A stretch of 62,892 nt of DNA from Mycoemilia scoparia. Lineage: Eukaryota; Kickxellomycota; Kickxellomycetes; Kickxellales; Kickxellaceae. Where the stretch lies: contig JANBPU010000095.1 in assembly GCA_027575805.1 (NCBI GenBank), positions 1 to 62,892 of the forward strand. Reading direction: 5' to 3'. Of this stretch, positions 53,889 through 62,892 are shown one piece after another (within the stretch, counting starts at the first letter, position 1; every line of letters begins with the position of its first letter). The notes beneath the pieces are model-generated. The model was not told where the DNA came from and ran no database searches. It saw nothing but the letters and a program-made list of their open reading frames with translations. Both the position numbers and the translations under genes were made by a program.

Positions 53889-54590
53889 TCAACTACTCTG
53901 ATGATATGGCAAAGTATGATCCAACAATCCGGTAAGCCTTTTAGCATACCGATTCTTCACAGCTCTTGCAAAAACATCCTCGCAAGCCTTCTTCACGTTA
54001 TCATTTGAATAGGTCTGAACAACACAATGATAGATAGTCACTAGCGCAACTGCAGCTCGGCTAAACCCGTTGACTGCACAAAAGAAGTCCCCAAAATCTT
54101 GGGCCCCCTTGATAGTCTCACTACCATCAGTATACTCCCTCAGATCCTTGTCGATTTCCTGGATATACTGTCCAAAACACAACACTATATCTTCAATTTT
54201 GCAGGGCAAAGCTTGATCAAACTCACCAAGGCATTGGGGAGGTATATATACAACACGCTTGGCATTGTAGGCAGTTGCAGAGACCTGGAGTTTGGTGTTA
54301 CATGTCTCTAGAAACTGCTTGGATGTTAGAAACATTGAAATGAGGAAGTCTTCGGTTTCCTGTTCGGAAAAGTTGGCGGTGTGGTGTTGGTATTTGGAAC
54401 TGAATGCAACAGGGTTGAAGAGTCGATCGATCGAGTTGAGTACTTGAAGCGCAGTGGACTGGATGTCTTCCATGTTGATGTTGGGTCCTCGGTCTCCTTG
54501 TTTGGAAATCAGGTCATCCACAACCTCTTCGCTTTCACGGATTATTCTGTCCATCATTGATGGAAGAGTTTCTCGCTGCTGAGAAGACAT
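53889..54590 (-). CDS. Unknown protein, 233 aa
   Basis: Uninterrupted frame, ATG at 54590, TGA stop. No known family recognised. Looks soluble and mainly helical: MDRIIRESEEVVDDLISKQG, TALQVLNSIDRLF, EDFLISMFLTSKQFLETCNT, IEDIVLCFGQYIQEIDKDLR, AAVALVTIYHCVVQTYSNDN. No signal peptide. Weak similarity in length and helix order to the 239-residue protein at 28917; more distant resemblance to the six-copy family in size cannot be judged by eye. Confidence 0.7.
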   Translation of the reverse strand: MSSQQRETLPSMMDRIIRESEEVVDDLISKQGDRGPNINMEDIQSTALQVLNSIDRLFNPVAFSSKYQHHTANFSEQETEDFLISMFLTSKQFLETCNTKLQVSATAYNAKRVVYIPPQCLGEFDQALPCKIEDIVLCFGQYIQEIDKDLREYTDGSETIKGAQDFGDFFCAVNGFSRAAVALVTIYHCVVQTYSNDNVKKACEDVFARAVKNRYAKRLTGLLDHTLPYHQSS

Positions 54591-55242
54591 TATTGTTGGC
54601 GATGCTGTTTTGGAGGGAGAATTTGTGGCTATTGTTGGGGGTAAAGGCTTAAGAAATAAAGTGCAATGGTTTGAAACTAGATGGAGTCATACAGCCACTC
54701 TTTTATAGAGCTACTAATTCTTCAAAAATAAAAGACTAGGCACAGCTGTTGAGAACCTCTCGCTCATGCGTATAGGTTTGCATTAGAATCAGGTTTGATA
54801 TCAGAATGAAATGATATACGCATAAATAGTAATAGTCTCCAAAACCTTTTTTGTTTAGTTTGATTATTATGTGACTCATGGTCAAAGAACGTTAGGGAAA
54901 CAATTGCTCAAGCCTTTTTCTTGGACAGCGAACACGCTTTAAAGATCGAAAAAGCACAAGAAAGAAGTATTTAGTTTAGCATTTATATCCCTTTCACCAA
55001 GTTCATGGACTGGATTAACAATGCCAACTTTCTACATAGAAGTGACCCTATCCTTATTAAACAAATTGTAACTAAGCGAAATTAATGTTGTAAGCTTTGA
55101 ATGTATTAAAAGAAAAACAATGATGATAGGGTTGTAAAAAAGGTAAATAGATATTATTATATGGGAGGATATGTGTCCATGTAAACAGAGTAATAAAAAG
55201 CCAAGAATCCTTGGAAACTAACAATAGATTGCGAGATGATAA
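54591..55242. other. Intergenic, nothing recognised
   Basis: Promoter of the 233-residue gene (TATAAAAG on the minus strand near 54700) and the 3' region of the chitin synthase gene. Confidence 0.45.
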
Positions 55243-58200
55243 TTACTGTATTGATTGAAGAGTCTCTCCAATCGTATCGTTCATCAATTTCCTGCGTCCC
55301 TTGGCTTCTTCTCCCCCCATATGGAATTGAGCAATAACTTGCTCGCGGACTTGTTTTTTGGTGATGTTCATTAGATCTGATGTCTGGATAATTTGGACAA
55401 TGGTTTGACGGACTTGCTCATCAGAGGCACCGGAAGGCCATAAAGGAACTCCTACAGCCGCACCGTGATGATGATCAGGAGCTGGCATGGGTATCGGACT
55501 GGAAGCAGAGTCAAAGCTGTGAGTATTGGCAATGTCTGGCATCATGGGCATCTGACTTCCAGGAGTGTATGGTGGCAGCAGTGGCTGGACAGGCGTTGCG
55601 GAGGTGCCGGGCATCATCATCGCCATTGTAGCGGGATCATAGGCGCTCATGGTGTCAGTGGGCCCCATCATTGGGTGGCTGAATCCCATCGGAGTCATAC
55701 GCCCACTGTCACTGCCAGCAGGAATGTACTCAAACGTACTCTGGCGTGGCCCACGCATAGAAAGGTTAGCAGCACCCATATTGTAAGGATATGGGTTATC
55801 CATGTAGACAGATGTAGTGTTGTTCTCAAAGAAGCGGCTCATGCTGCGTGGGTAGTTACCAACTGCTGATCCTGGGCGAGCAACAGACATGGCAGGGGCT
55901 CCGCCAAATTGAGAGACAGATTCGGTATCATGGTGAGACTGGGTGCCAGTTTCCCACAAGACTTCTTTCTCGTACTCGGACCACTTGCGGACGGGTATAG
56001 TAGATGGATCGAACTTTTGCTCATCGACAACATAGACATGCTTGCGGCCAGATTCACCAATAATGACACGGGTCTTACCCCATGAGAAGTCGTCAAAGTG
56101 CCAGAAAGAGTAAACTGGAATCATGAAGGCAAACAGCGGTGTGGCCAAAAGGTAAACAATCATCCAGCCAATGTGCTGCCATTGACGACGCAAAATAAAC
56201 ACAAGCGCTTGTAAGCCATAGATCGCAGCCAAGAGATAGAGCGAAACATAGGGAAGGTTGGAATCGGCCATGACCAATGTGTAGATGAGGTAACCAAGGT
56301 ATACGACAGTGGCGGGCATGACCATGGTAGAGATAAGATCGACCATGACAATGAAGCGCATAGAGAAACAACAGAAACCACAAAGGTGATGAATGAAGAC
56401 TAGCTCAAACAGATTGTGGACAGTTGAATTGATCCATCTACGACGCTGAGAGAGCAAAATCTTCCACGAGTCTGGCGCATTGGTACGGCACTGTGCAGAT
56501 GGAGTAAACTTGTTCTTGAAGTAAGGGAAGTGCTTCAGCATCAGGGTAGTCAAGTATCGATCCTCACCAAGGTGTAGGAGGTTCTTCATGTGCAGTGTCT
56601 CGACCTTGTTGACAGAGTAGTCCTCGATGATGGGGCGGGCAATCAACAGTGGTTTTCCTTCAGCAGTCTTCATGCGGTACATACTGAAACAGCCAGGCAA
56701 GCAAGTAACTGAACCAAACAGGGACTCAAATGACTTGGCCATGTGGTGGGAAATGAAGTATTCATAGACCTGCATCATAGTAATCCAGGACTTCTTGGCA
56801 TTGGCCAACTGGGTTTCGCCACAAATTCCCATGGTCTTACTATCATGAACCATAGAGCTGACAAGGCGAATGAGAGAGTCGGGGAACACATAGGTATCAG
56901 CATCAATCATGAGCACGAATTCATACAAGTTGGGGTCAACGCCAATGACATTCTTGATTTGGTGGTACATCTCAAGTTCAAGGGGAGTCATGGGTAAGTC
57001 AAAGTGGACCTTGTTGAAGAATCTCATCAAAAGAATCTGAGAATCGCGTTTACCACGGTTACCAGGCCTGTTGCGCTCATCAGGAGTACCGCACTTGACA
57101 ACTACCATGTAGGGTACGACATGGCCAGCATGCTCGGTAAGCCCAGAGTAAACCTTACCCATGTTGTGTTGCTTGCGGCCTTCACCAAGGGAAAGGAAGC
57201 TAAGCGGTTCAGGGTCTTGTTCAGGGTCAACACCAAGGATATTGAGTACAATGCGAGGAGTGGGAATATCGTTACCAGAACCCATGATCATACCATCACA
57301 AATGATAAACATAAGCTTGCGTTTGTCGTCATACTTGAGGCTGGTCAGTGACTCGATGGTCTTCTTGAGCGACTCTTCGCCCTCAGTGTAACAAGGAACA
57401 TTGAGAATAACAAAGTTCTCGCGCTCCTCAGGATCACGACGGCTGGTCAGCTGGAGCGATGCCAAGAACTTGAAGAAGATAATCGAGACAATGATGACAG
57501 AGAAAGCAAGAAGCAGGTAGTTGGCAACATAACAGCGAACTGACTTGCGCTTATCAACGATACCAGCATAGAATGCAGAGCGGAAGCAACGGTAATGGTC
57601 CCTGATCATCTTAGGGTGCTGTTTGGCCAAAGAGTTCCATTCACTGGTGATATCAGAGCCAGCCTTCTCCTTGAACAGCTGAATCAAGTTCTTGTCAAAG
57701 AAATCCATTCCAGGAACATTGGTGGTGTTGGATCCATCATCCTTTGGTGTCAAGACATATGGAACACCACCACCATTGGAGTTGATGTAGATAGTCAAAT
57801 CAAAGATATCATTGTTGACGATTGCCCAGTAGCGAGTACCCTTGCCATTCGTATTACCAAGACCTTGCTTTGCAACTTCCTTTGGATCATAGCCAATGTG
57901 GCCCTTGGAATACCCGTCACGCAGCTTGCGCATAAGACGGTACTGGTAGTAATTGTAGCCAGGACCGTCTGGGTGGCGCCAGTAGCGGTGGTCGTGGTAG
58001 TAGGCAGCTGTGTAAAGGTTGGGCTTGGTCTGAAGAGCAAATGTAGGGTTGATGTTGAGGCCAGGACAAACAAAGGAGAGCTGAAGTGGGAACATGTCGG
58101 ACTGATCCTTTCCAAGATAGTTTCTGTCAGGATCAGAAAGGTATTTGTAGTCTATACCACTTGGATGATTGTACCCATTGATATCGAAAACTTCGCCACG

Positions 58201-61200
58201 GATCGAGATGAAGGCATCGCTCTTGGTGTTGTGATCGCCAAGTTCAGCGGTGGAATAGACCTTCTGGTGAGGACAAATGATGAGACCAAAGACAGCAATC
58301 CAGAAAATGATGAGCAAACAAGAGAACGCGATGGTCAAGCAGAGTGCAAGCTTCTCACGCCATGCGATGCGTTCGTCCTTGCGTTTGCGACCACCACAGC
58401 ATTTGATAAGTGGTGATGGAACCCAGAATGTTGTAGCCCAGACATACCACAACCAGACCCTGCGAGTACTGGACATCTTCTTCTGGTCCTCTTCACCCTC
58501 ATCCTCCTCGTCTTCAACAAGCTTCTCCTTCTCAGGTACACCAGCTACAGTGCCAGGGCTGACACCACTCTTGGTAGTTCCATATTTCTCATTTGAGCCA
58601 ATATTGGCCAAAGTGTTAGAGCCGCTTCTGAAATTTGTCGAAGACAAAAAGCCGCCACGCTCACTCTCAATATCATCAACGCGGGAGAAGTTGTCATTAT
58701 AGTCATCGTCAGAGTAGTATGAGCGGGTATCACCAGGACCACCACCAAGAACACGACTCTTAACGGCACGCGGGTGAGGAAGTGTAGCACCGCCGTAGTT
58801 TGGTGACCCAGAGGGACTAGAATAGGTACCAGGTGGCTGAGCGCCAAGTACAAGGTTGTCATTCGAGTGCTGAATACTGGCACCATAGCTGGGCCCACTG
58901 AAAATACTAGGATTCCGATTATGCTCGTTATCTTCACCTTCTTGAGACTGTTCGCCCAAAATTTCGTCTTTGCCTCCAAAGCTGGTGGTAAGAATGCCTC
59001 CAGCCCCACCAGATTTGGCCGCTTGCTGACTACGCTCTTCAGCACGAACTGGGTCATCAAGGGCACGCCAAGCAGTGTAGTTGAGGAAAACCTTGGTGGT
59101 ACCAATGGCAAACTGGTTGATGGGAAGACTCAAAGCAATGCGCAAATGGTCACACTTGCTAGCCTCATCGGGATACTGGTCAAGCTCGGCAAGATTTTGC
59201 TTGAATACAATATCATAGCGCTTGCAAAAGTCAGCATGGCGCATGGATACAGTGAATTCAAACTGCTTCCTGTGAACTACCTCATCAAGGGCATAAGAAG
59301 TGACTTGGTTGAGCAGGTAGTTGTCATCGACCTTTTGTGCTCTGTTTTCGTGGTTAGGACGGAAACACAAAACAAACCAGGCCAAAGTATTGTCAACGGT
59401 GCGAAGCATGTCATTGATAGATCCGTACAATTGAGTAACGACACATGTGACTTTCTTGGTATGAGCGGGAACCTTGGCACCAGGAGTTTTGCGATACATG
59501 GATGGCTGCCGGGCAGGAACAGACAATGCCTGAGCATTAGACAAAGCACCCTGAAGGTGTGGGTCGTCTTCAACAATGACGGATCTGTCATTGAAGAGCC
59601 CAGAGATAAAGCCGTTATTGCTACCTTTAACTCCGAGCCTGCTGTCACCACGGAAGAGAAGAACAAAGTCGGTACTCAAGGGATCAGTGTTCTTTTCAAC
59701 AAAGTCGTCGACGCTGTAAGATATATCTCCCCAGTAGTGTTCAATGGAGAAGTTATTGAGCTCATTCTTGCTTTCACCAAGGCTAAAGACAGAGCTGCCT
59801 TGATCACGCTGGTATTTGGCAAAGGTGCGGATGAGCTGGCGGGAAGCCTCGACTGGTGGCAAGGTTGTATCGAACTCACGCTTGTCTTTGTTGTCCTTCT
59901 TTTTGCCCTTCTTGGTGTTGCGGTTGGTCTTGCCATTAAATTCGTTGGCCTGTCTGTCCATGGTGGGGAATAGACCATACTTTTGGTGGGCAAAGAGATC
60001 AAGACGACTGGTATCATCCTTGTACTCAATGATGGCCGAGGCACTCTCGAGGCCTTCAGCACGGTATTCATCAGCACCATCGTCCAAAGTCTTACGAAGG
60101 AAGAACTGGTGAAGACACTCGTTGGCATAGTTGGTGCAGAGACTGTCAAAGTTGCCCTGACCAAGCTGCTGATAACCTGGAAGGTCGACCATGCCAATGC
60201 AGTTGACAAATTTGGAGTCTGGGCTCGAAATCTTGTTATTGATGTACTCAACAACCCAGTTCAACAATAGCGAATACAGTGTGCGGGCAAGGTCATCACG
60301 GCGTTCGCGAGCAGCTTTGCCATCGAGGTAGGCAGTGTAGCGCTCGCGGTTAAGTCTTTGGGTCTTTCTGGTAAGACCTTCTTCAAGAGCCATGGTGTCA
60401 ACACCGAGTTGATTAGCAATATGCTCCAAAAGCTGTTGGTTGCGGACATTAGCAGCATTAGGGCCATCCTGGGATTCATTTGCAAACTGAAGGTTGCTGA
60501 GATTGAGGATAGCGCTAAGGAGGCCAAAAACGCGGGACTGGATCTTTGAGCCCATGCCGACCTGCGACATGGCACCAACAAGCTCACGGAACTGCTCGGC
60601 ATCATCGAATCCAGGGATTGTCTGAACAGTGCCTGGAGCATTAAGGAAACCAAAGCTATTACCGCCACCTGTCTGAGCGTCAAGGAGGCCAAATGTGGCG
60701 CGTTCCTCAGCAGTAGCACCATTGGCAAGATAGTAAAGAATATGGAAGTTACGCTCGCCATTAGGAGTATCAGTCAAGCGAGACTTTTCTAGCATGTAAG
60801 TCAACATATTCATACCAGCAGTGCGACCCTGTTGGTCATACTGAAGTTCGTAGTAAACACCAATGCGTGAGGCATTATTGTGCTCAGAGGTTTTGGCATG
60901 GGTGAAGGCCTCAAGCACAATATCAGCACAATGCACGCGCTGATGAATCTTGGTATCCTTTTTAGACTGACTACGGATCAACGAAAACAAACGCATAGCA
61001 AGTCTTCTTTGTTCAGTTTTACCGCTTCCAGTCTCACCAGTGAAAACAATGGTTTGGTTAAGACGTGTCTGGCGCATATGTAAGTAGGCCTGCTCGGCGA
61101 TCTTGAAAATGTGTGGAGGCAATTCCTTGCGGTTTGGCGAAGTGTCGCGGTAATCGTCAACATACTTTTGTGCGGTGGAGTCTTGGGAATCCGCGGTGGC

Positions 61201-61362
61201 CATCAATGGGTTTAAAGATACTAAAACGCGGGTTCCAACCGAGGTGTAGGTCTGGCCATTGGGATATTGCAAGTATCTCTGGCCCAGATGTGAGGCAATG
61301 CCACGGAGAGAAACATCAGATCCCTTTGGCAGAAGTGCCAGGTTATCGTTATTACTGGCCAT
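55243..61362 (-). CDS. Chitin synthase with N-terminal myosin-like motor domain (class V/VII, CsmA type), 2039 aa
   Basis: A single 6.1-kb exon. Order of domains: myosin-like motor (about residues 1-780) with P-loop GETGSGKT at 109-116, switch-1-like NNASRIGVYYE, and D-L-P-G-Y in place of the usual switch-2 D-I-S-G-F; a Ser/Gly-rich linker; first membrane segments near 1000; a cytochrome b5-like part around HPSG (about 1066); the family-2 glycosyltransferase core with MIDADTYVFPDSL (about 1487), GEDRYLTT (about 1600) and the Q-R-R-R-W motif at about 1642; a cluster of C-terminal membrane helices; and a DEK_C-type domain at the end (DEQVRQTIVQIIQTSDLMNI ... GETLQSIQ). The enzyme makes chitin from UDP-GlcNAc at hyphal tips and septa, the motor-like part aiding vesicle delivery. 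The start ATG precedes ASNNDNLALLP. Confidence 0.96.
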   Translation of the reverse strand: MASNNDNLALLPKGSDVSLRGIASHLGQRYLQYPNGQTYTSVGTRVLVSLNPLMATADSQDSTAQKYVDDYRDTSPNRKELPPHIFKIAEQAYLHMRQTRLNQTIVFTGETGSGKTEQRRLAMRLFSLIRSQSKKDTKIHQRVHCADIVLEAFTHAKTSEHNNASRIGVYYELQYDQQGRTAGMNMLTYMLEKSRLTDTPNGERNFHILYYLANGATAEERATFGLLDAQTGGGNSFGFLNAPGTVQTIPGFDDAEQFRELVGAMSQVGMGSKIQSRVFGLLSAILNLSNLQFANESQDGPNAANVRNQQLLEHIANQLGVDTMALEEGLTRKTQRLNRERYTAYLDGKAARERRDDLARTLYSLLLNWVVEYINNKISSPDSKFVNCIGMVDLPGYQQLGQGNFDSLCTNYANECLHQFFLRKTLDDGADEYRAEGLESASAIIEYKDDTSRLDLFAHQKYGLFPTMDRQANEFNGKTNRNTKKGKKKDNKDKREFDTTLPPVEASRQLIRTFAKYQRDQGSSVFSLGESKNELNNFSIEHYWGDISYSVDDFVEKNTDPLSTDFVLLFRGDSRLGVKGSNNGFISGLFNDRSVIVEDDPHLQGALSNAQALSVPARQPSMYRKTPGAKVPAHTKKVTCVVTQLYGSINDMLRTVDNTLAWFVLCFRPNHENRAQKVDDNYLLNQVTSYALDEVVHRKQFEFTVSMRHADFCKRYDIVFKQNLAELDQYPDEASKCDHLRIALSLPINQFAIGTTKVFLNYTAWRALDDPVRAEERSQQAAKSGGAGGILTTSFGGKDEILGEQSQEGEDNEHNRNPSIFSGPSYGASIQHSNDNLVLGAQPPGTYSSPSGSPNYGGATLPHPRAVKSRVLGGGPGDTRSYYSDDDYNDNFSRVDDIESERGGFLSSTNFRSGSNTLANIGSNEKYGTTKSGVSPGTVAGVPEKEKLVEDEEDEGEEDQKKMSSTRRVWLWYVWATTFWVPSPLIKCCGGRKRKDERIAWREKLALCLTIAFSCLLIIFWIAVFGLIICPHQKVYSTAELGDHNTKSDAFISIRGEVFDINGYNHPSGIDYKYLSDPDRNYLGKDQSDMFPLQLSFVCPGLNINPTFALQTKPNLYTAAYYHDHRYWRHPDGPGYNYYQYRLMRKLRDGYSKGHIGYDPKEVAKQGLGNTNGKGTRYWAIVNNDIFDLTIYINSNGGGVPYVLTPKDDGSNTTNVPGMDFFDKNLIQLFKEKAGSDITSEWNSLAKQHPKMIRDHYRCFRSAFYAGIVDKRKSVRCYVANYLLLAFSVIIVSIIFFKFLASLQLTSRRDPEERENFVILNVPCYTEGEESLKKTIESLTSLKYDDKRKLMFIICDGMIMGSGNDIPTPRIVLNILGVDPEQDPEPLSFLSLGEGRKQHNMGKVYSGLTEHAGHVVPYMVVVKCGTPDERNRPGNRGKRDSQILLMRFFNKVHFDLPMTPLELEMYHQIKNVIGVDPNLYEFVLMIDADTYVFPDSLIRLVSSMVHDSKTMGICGETQLANAKKSWITMMQVYEYFISHHMAKSFESLFGSVTCLPGCFSMYRMKTAEGKPLLIARPIIEDYSVNKVETLHMKNLLHLGEDRYLTTLMLKHFPYFKNKFTPSAQCRTNAPDSWKILLSQRRRWINSTVHNLFELVFIHHLCGFCCFSMRFIVMVDLISTMVMPATVVYLGYLIYTLVMADSNLPYVSLYLLAAIYGLQALVFILRRQWQHIGWMIVYLLATPLFAFMIPVYSFWHFDDFSWGKTRVIIGESGRKHVYVVDEQKFDPSTIPVRKWSEYEKEVLWETGTQSHHDTESVSQFGGAPAMSVARPGSAVGNYPRSMSRFFENNTTSVYMDNPYPYNMGAANLSMRGPRQSTFEYIPAGSDSGRMTPMGFSHPMMGPTDTMSAYDPATMAMMMPGTSATPVQPLLPPYTPGSQMPMMPDIANTHSFDSASSPIPMPAPDHHHGAAVGVPLWPSGASDEQVRQTIVQIIQTSDLMNITKKQVREQVIAQFHMGGEEAKGRRKLMNDTIGETLQSIQ

Positions 61363-62892
61363 GACAATGGTGACTGAATGGCAGTGGTGATGTCAAGTAA
61401 ATGCGAATTTATGGATAAATGCTAATAGTATTTGTTGTTGTTGTTGTTGCTGTGTGTATCAGTGCCACTAAACAATTTTAGAATATGAATAGAGGGATGC
61501 TTGTGACAGTATTATAGTTATTTTTGCTGTTGTTGTTACGGCAGCTAGGCCAATACGTGTGTATATGCTTTGCAGAATGTCTATGACGTCTGTTGGGAAT
61601 AGATAAAGATAGGAAATTAGTGATATAATAAATAACAAGGTAAAGAAAAATAGTATATTAGGACAAAAGAGTAGAATATAGAAAGAGTGGATAGATAGAT
61701 ATACTACTGCTGTGAAGTTGGGATGCAGGAATACTGCAGTCAGAAGCAATTTAAAATTGTCAACGATTAGGAACAGGAATGAAAACTATTTTTTATCAAC
61801 CTGGGCCAAGTGGGTACTGCTGCGCTGTTTATAATTTCTATGTATTTGTGGACACGGTACCTTGGGAAGTAAGCGAGAGAGGTATAGGGAAAGAGGCGTG
61901 GCAACACTAAAAGGGTGGGCGTGTCAATGCAAAAGGAGGAAAGGTGTATACACAAGGAGCTATTTATAGAGCGTGATTTTGTGTGATACTAGATGAAAAT
62001 ATGTAAAATAGATAGAGAGGAGAAGAAGGAAAAGGGATAACAACAAGGGAAATAGAAAGGTGAAGAATAGAGAGAGAGATGGAGATGTTTTTCAAGAAGC
62101 AAACAAAAAAGCACCCGTTTAGGATGGGAAGAGACTTACCAAGATAGCAATAGCAGCACGGAAACAACAATAATCGTACCAGATAGAAGCGCTGTCGACC
62201 GATATAGATAGATGATGCTATTAGGCTAGCCCCTGTAGTTGTAGTTATAGTAGTAGCAACAACAATAGTATCGCTATACTATGATTAGAAAGAAAGGACT
62301 TGGGCCTTGAATAACAACACGAACAGAAGGGCAGTAAGGCGGCAGTATTGACAATAATAAAATATTACTAACGGCCAAACCACCACGAGCAACAGCAGCT
62401 AAGCAATAGTGCTATGGTTCAGGTACAAGTATCAGCTGAGACACGTAGTAGTAGTAAATAGCAGATACCACAAGTGCTACCAAAGTTAGCTTGAAAGGAA
62501 AGGGGTAAAGAAGCTATAATAAGGTTAAAATAGAGCCAAAAATTAAAATTAAAATCCTAGCAAAGTTAAAATAATAATATAGAAAGAAAAAGGCCAAAGG
62601 CTCACAAGAGAGACAACAAGGTGAGGGGAAACTACTTTCTAGCATTAAAGGAATGCTACAACAGCAGCGCATATACACAAACAGGATAGGCGAACTTTTT
62701 TTGACAGAGAGAAGGCAATTCAAGATGGTTAATCAAATACTCCTGCTGCTGCTGCTGGCAGACAAGAACCAGCCCAAAAGATTTAGGATTGGAATGCCAA
62801 CACAAACCCAAAAGTCCGCCACACGCATACAGTAGCATCAGCTGGGTGTTGACGATCAAGAAGAAAAAATAGGGCTTGAACCGTTTTGGCAC
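61363..62892. other. Upstream region of the chitin synthase gene
   Basis: About 1.5 kb with no supported gene. A strong donor-like G|GTAAGT on the minus strand at about 62133-62138 and a possible CATTCAG acceptor near 61407 would allow a ~730-nt intron in the 5' leader; this is only a suggestion. Microsatellites: (TTG)n at 61433-61450, (CTG)n near 62743-62759. Confidence 0.35.

Noticed and set aside
55465..60549. Many open frames on both strands within the chitin synthase gene
   Set aside because: Shadows of a GC-richer, long conserved coding exon; none has independent support.
1..62892. tRNA, rRNA, CRISPR
   Set aside because: No tRNA B-box-like TTCGA context with a foldable arm, no rRNA sequence and no regularly spaced repeats were seen; small nuclear or nucleolar RNAs cannot be excluded by eye.

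Overview
The window is nuclear DNA of a fungus. The evidence is a chitin synthase with a myosin motor, ATG6/Beclin, RAD6, EBP2, an RFC3-type clamp-loader subunit, a mitochondrial cysteine synthase, an Alr/Mnr2-type CorA transporter, and short GT-AG introns, two of which contain TACTAAC branch points. Genes are intron-poor: a 6.1-kb chitin synthase, a 3-kb CorA gene and RAD6 are all uninterrupted. Intergenic DNA is AT-rich with many microsatellites, and proteins carry Asn/Ser/Gln runs. This fits an early-diverging lineage (Zoopagomycota/Kickxellomycotina or Mucoromycota), but I cannot name the species and hold the phylum loosely.

Layout. 1-11.7 kb: two copies (minus strand) of an unrecognised ~240-residue family, a small candidate gene with a decayed duplicate, the CorA transporter, a two-exon small gene and an unknown 420-residue protein. 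11.9-18 kb: housekeeping block of EBP2, RAD6 and a WrbA-type flavoprotein. 20-40 kb: accessory block with four cytochrome P450 genes, three more family copies, an unknown 239-residue protein, a small secreted double-psi-barrel protein and five copies of a ~115-bp MITE. 44-50 kb: housekeeping block of ATG6, mitochondrial cysteine synthase and RFC3. 50.8-54.6 kb: sixth family copy, a two-exon 88-residue protein and an unknown 233-residue protein. 55.2-61.4 kb: chitin synthase; its upstream region fills the rest.

The most unusual content is the six-copy family. Each copy keeps not only an open frame but also a recognisable TATA-containing promoter (several hundred bp) and a conserved 3' block with a poly(A)-type signal, so whole transcription units were duplicated and scattered on both strands among the P450 genes. 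I recognise no known domain in it. Other notable points are two GC-AG introns in ATG6, a P450 lacking the usual I-helix acid/threonine motif, a 141-bp near-identical tract between two otherwise diverged P450s, a MITE with TA target duplications, and a second dispersed repeat of about 100-130 bp in seven places. I saw no tRNA, rRNA or CRISPR.

Spliced genes are entered with their full span; exon coordinates are in the evidence text and were deduced by hand from reading frame, splice sites and homology.
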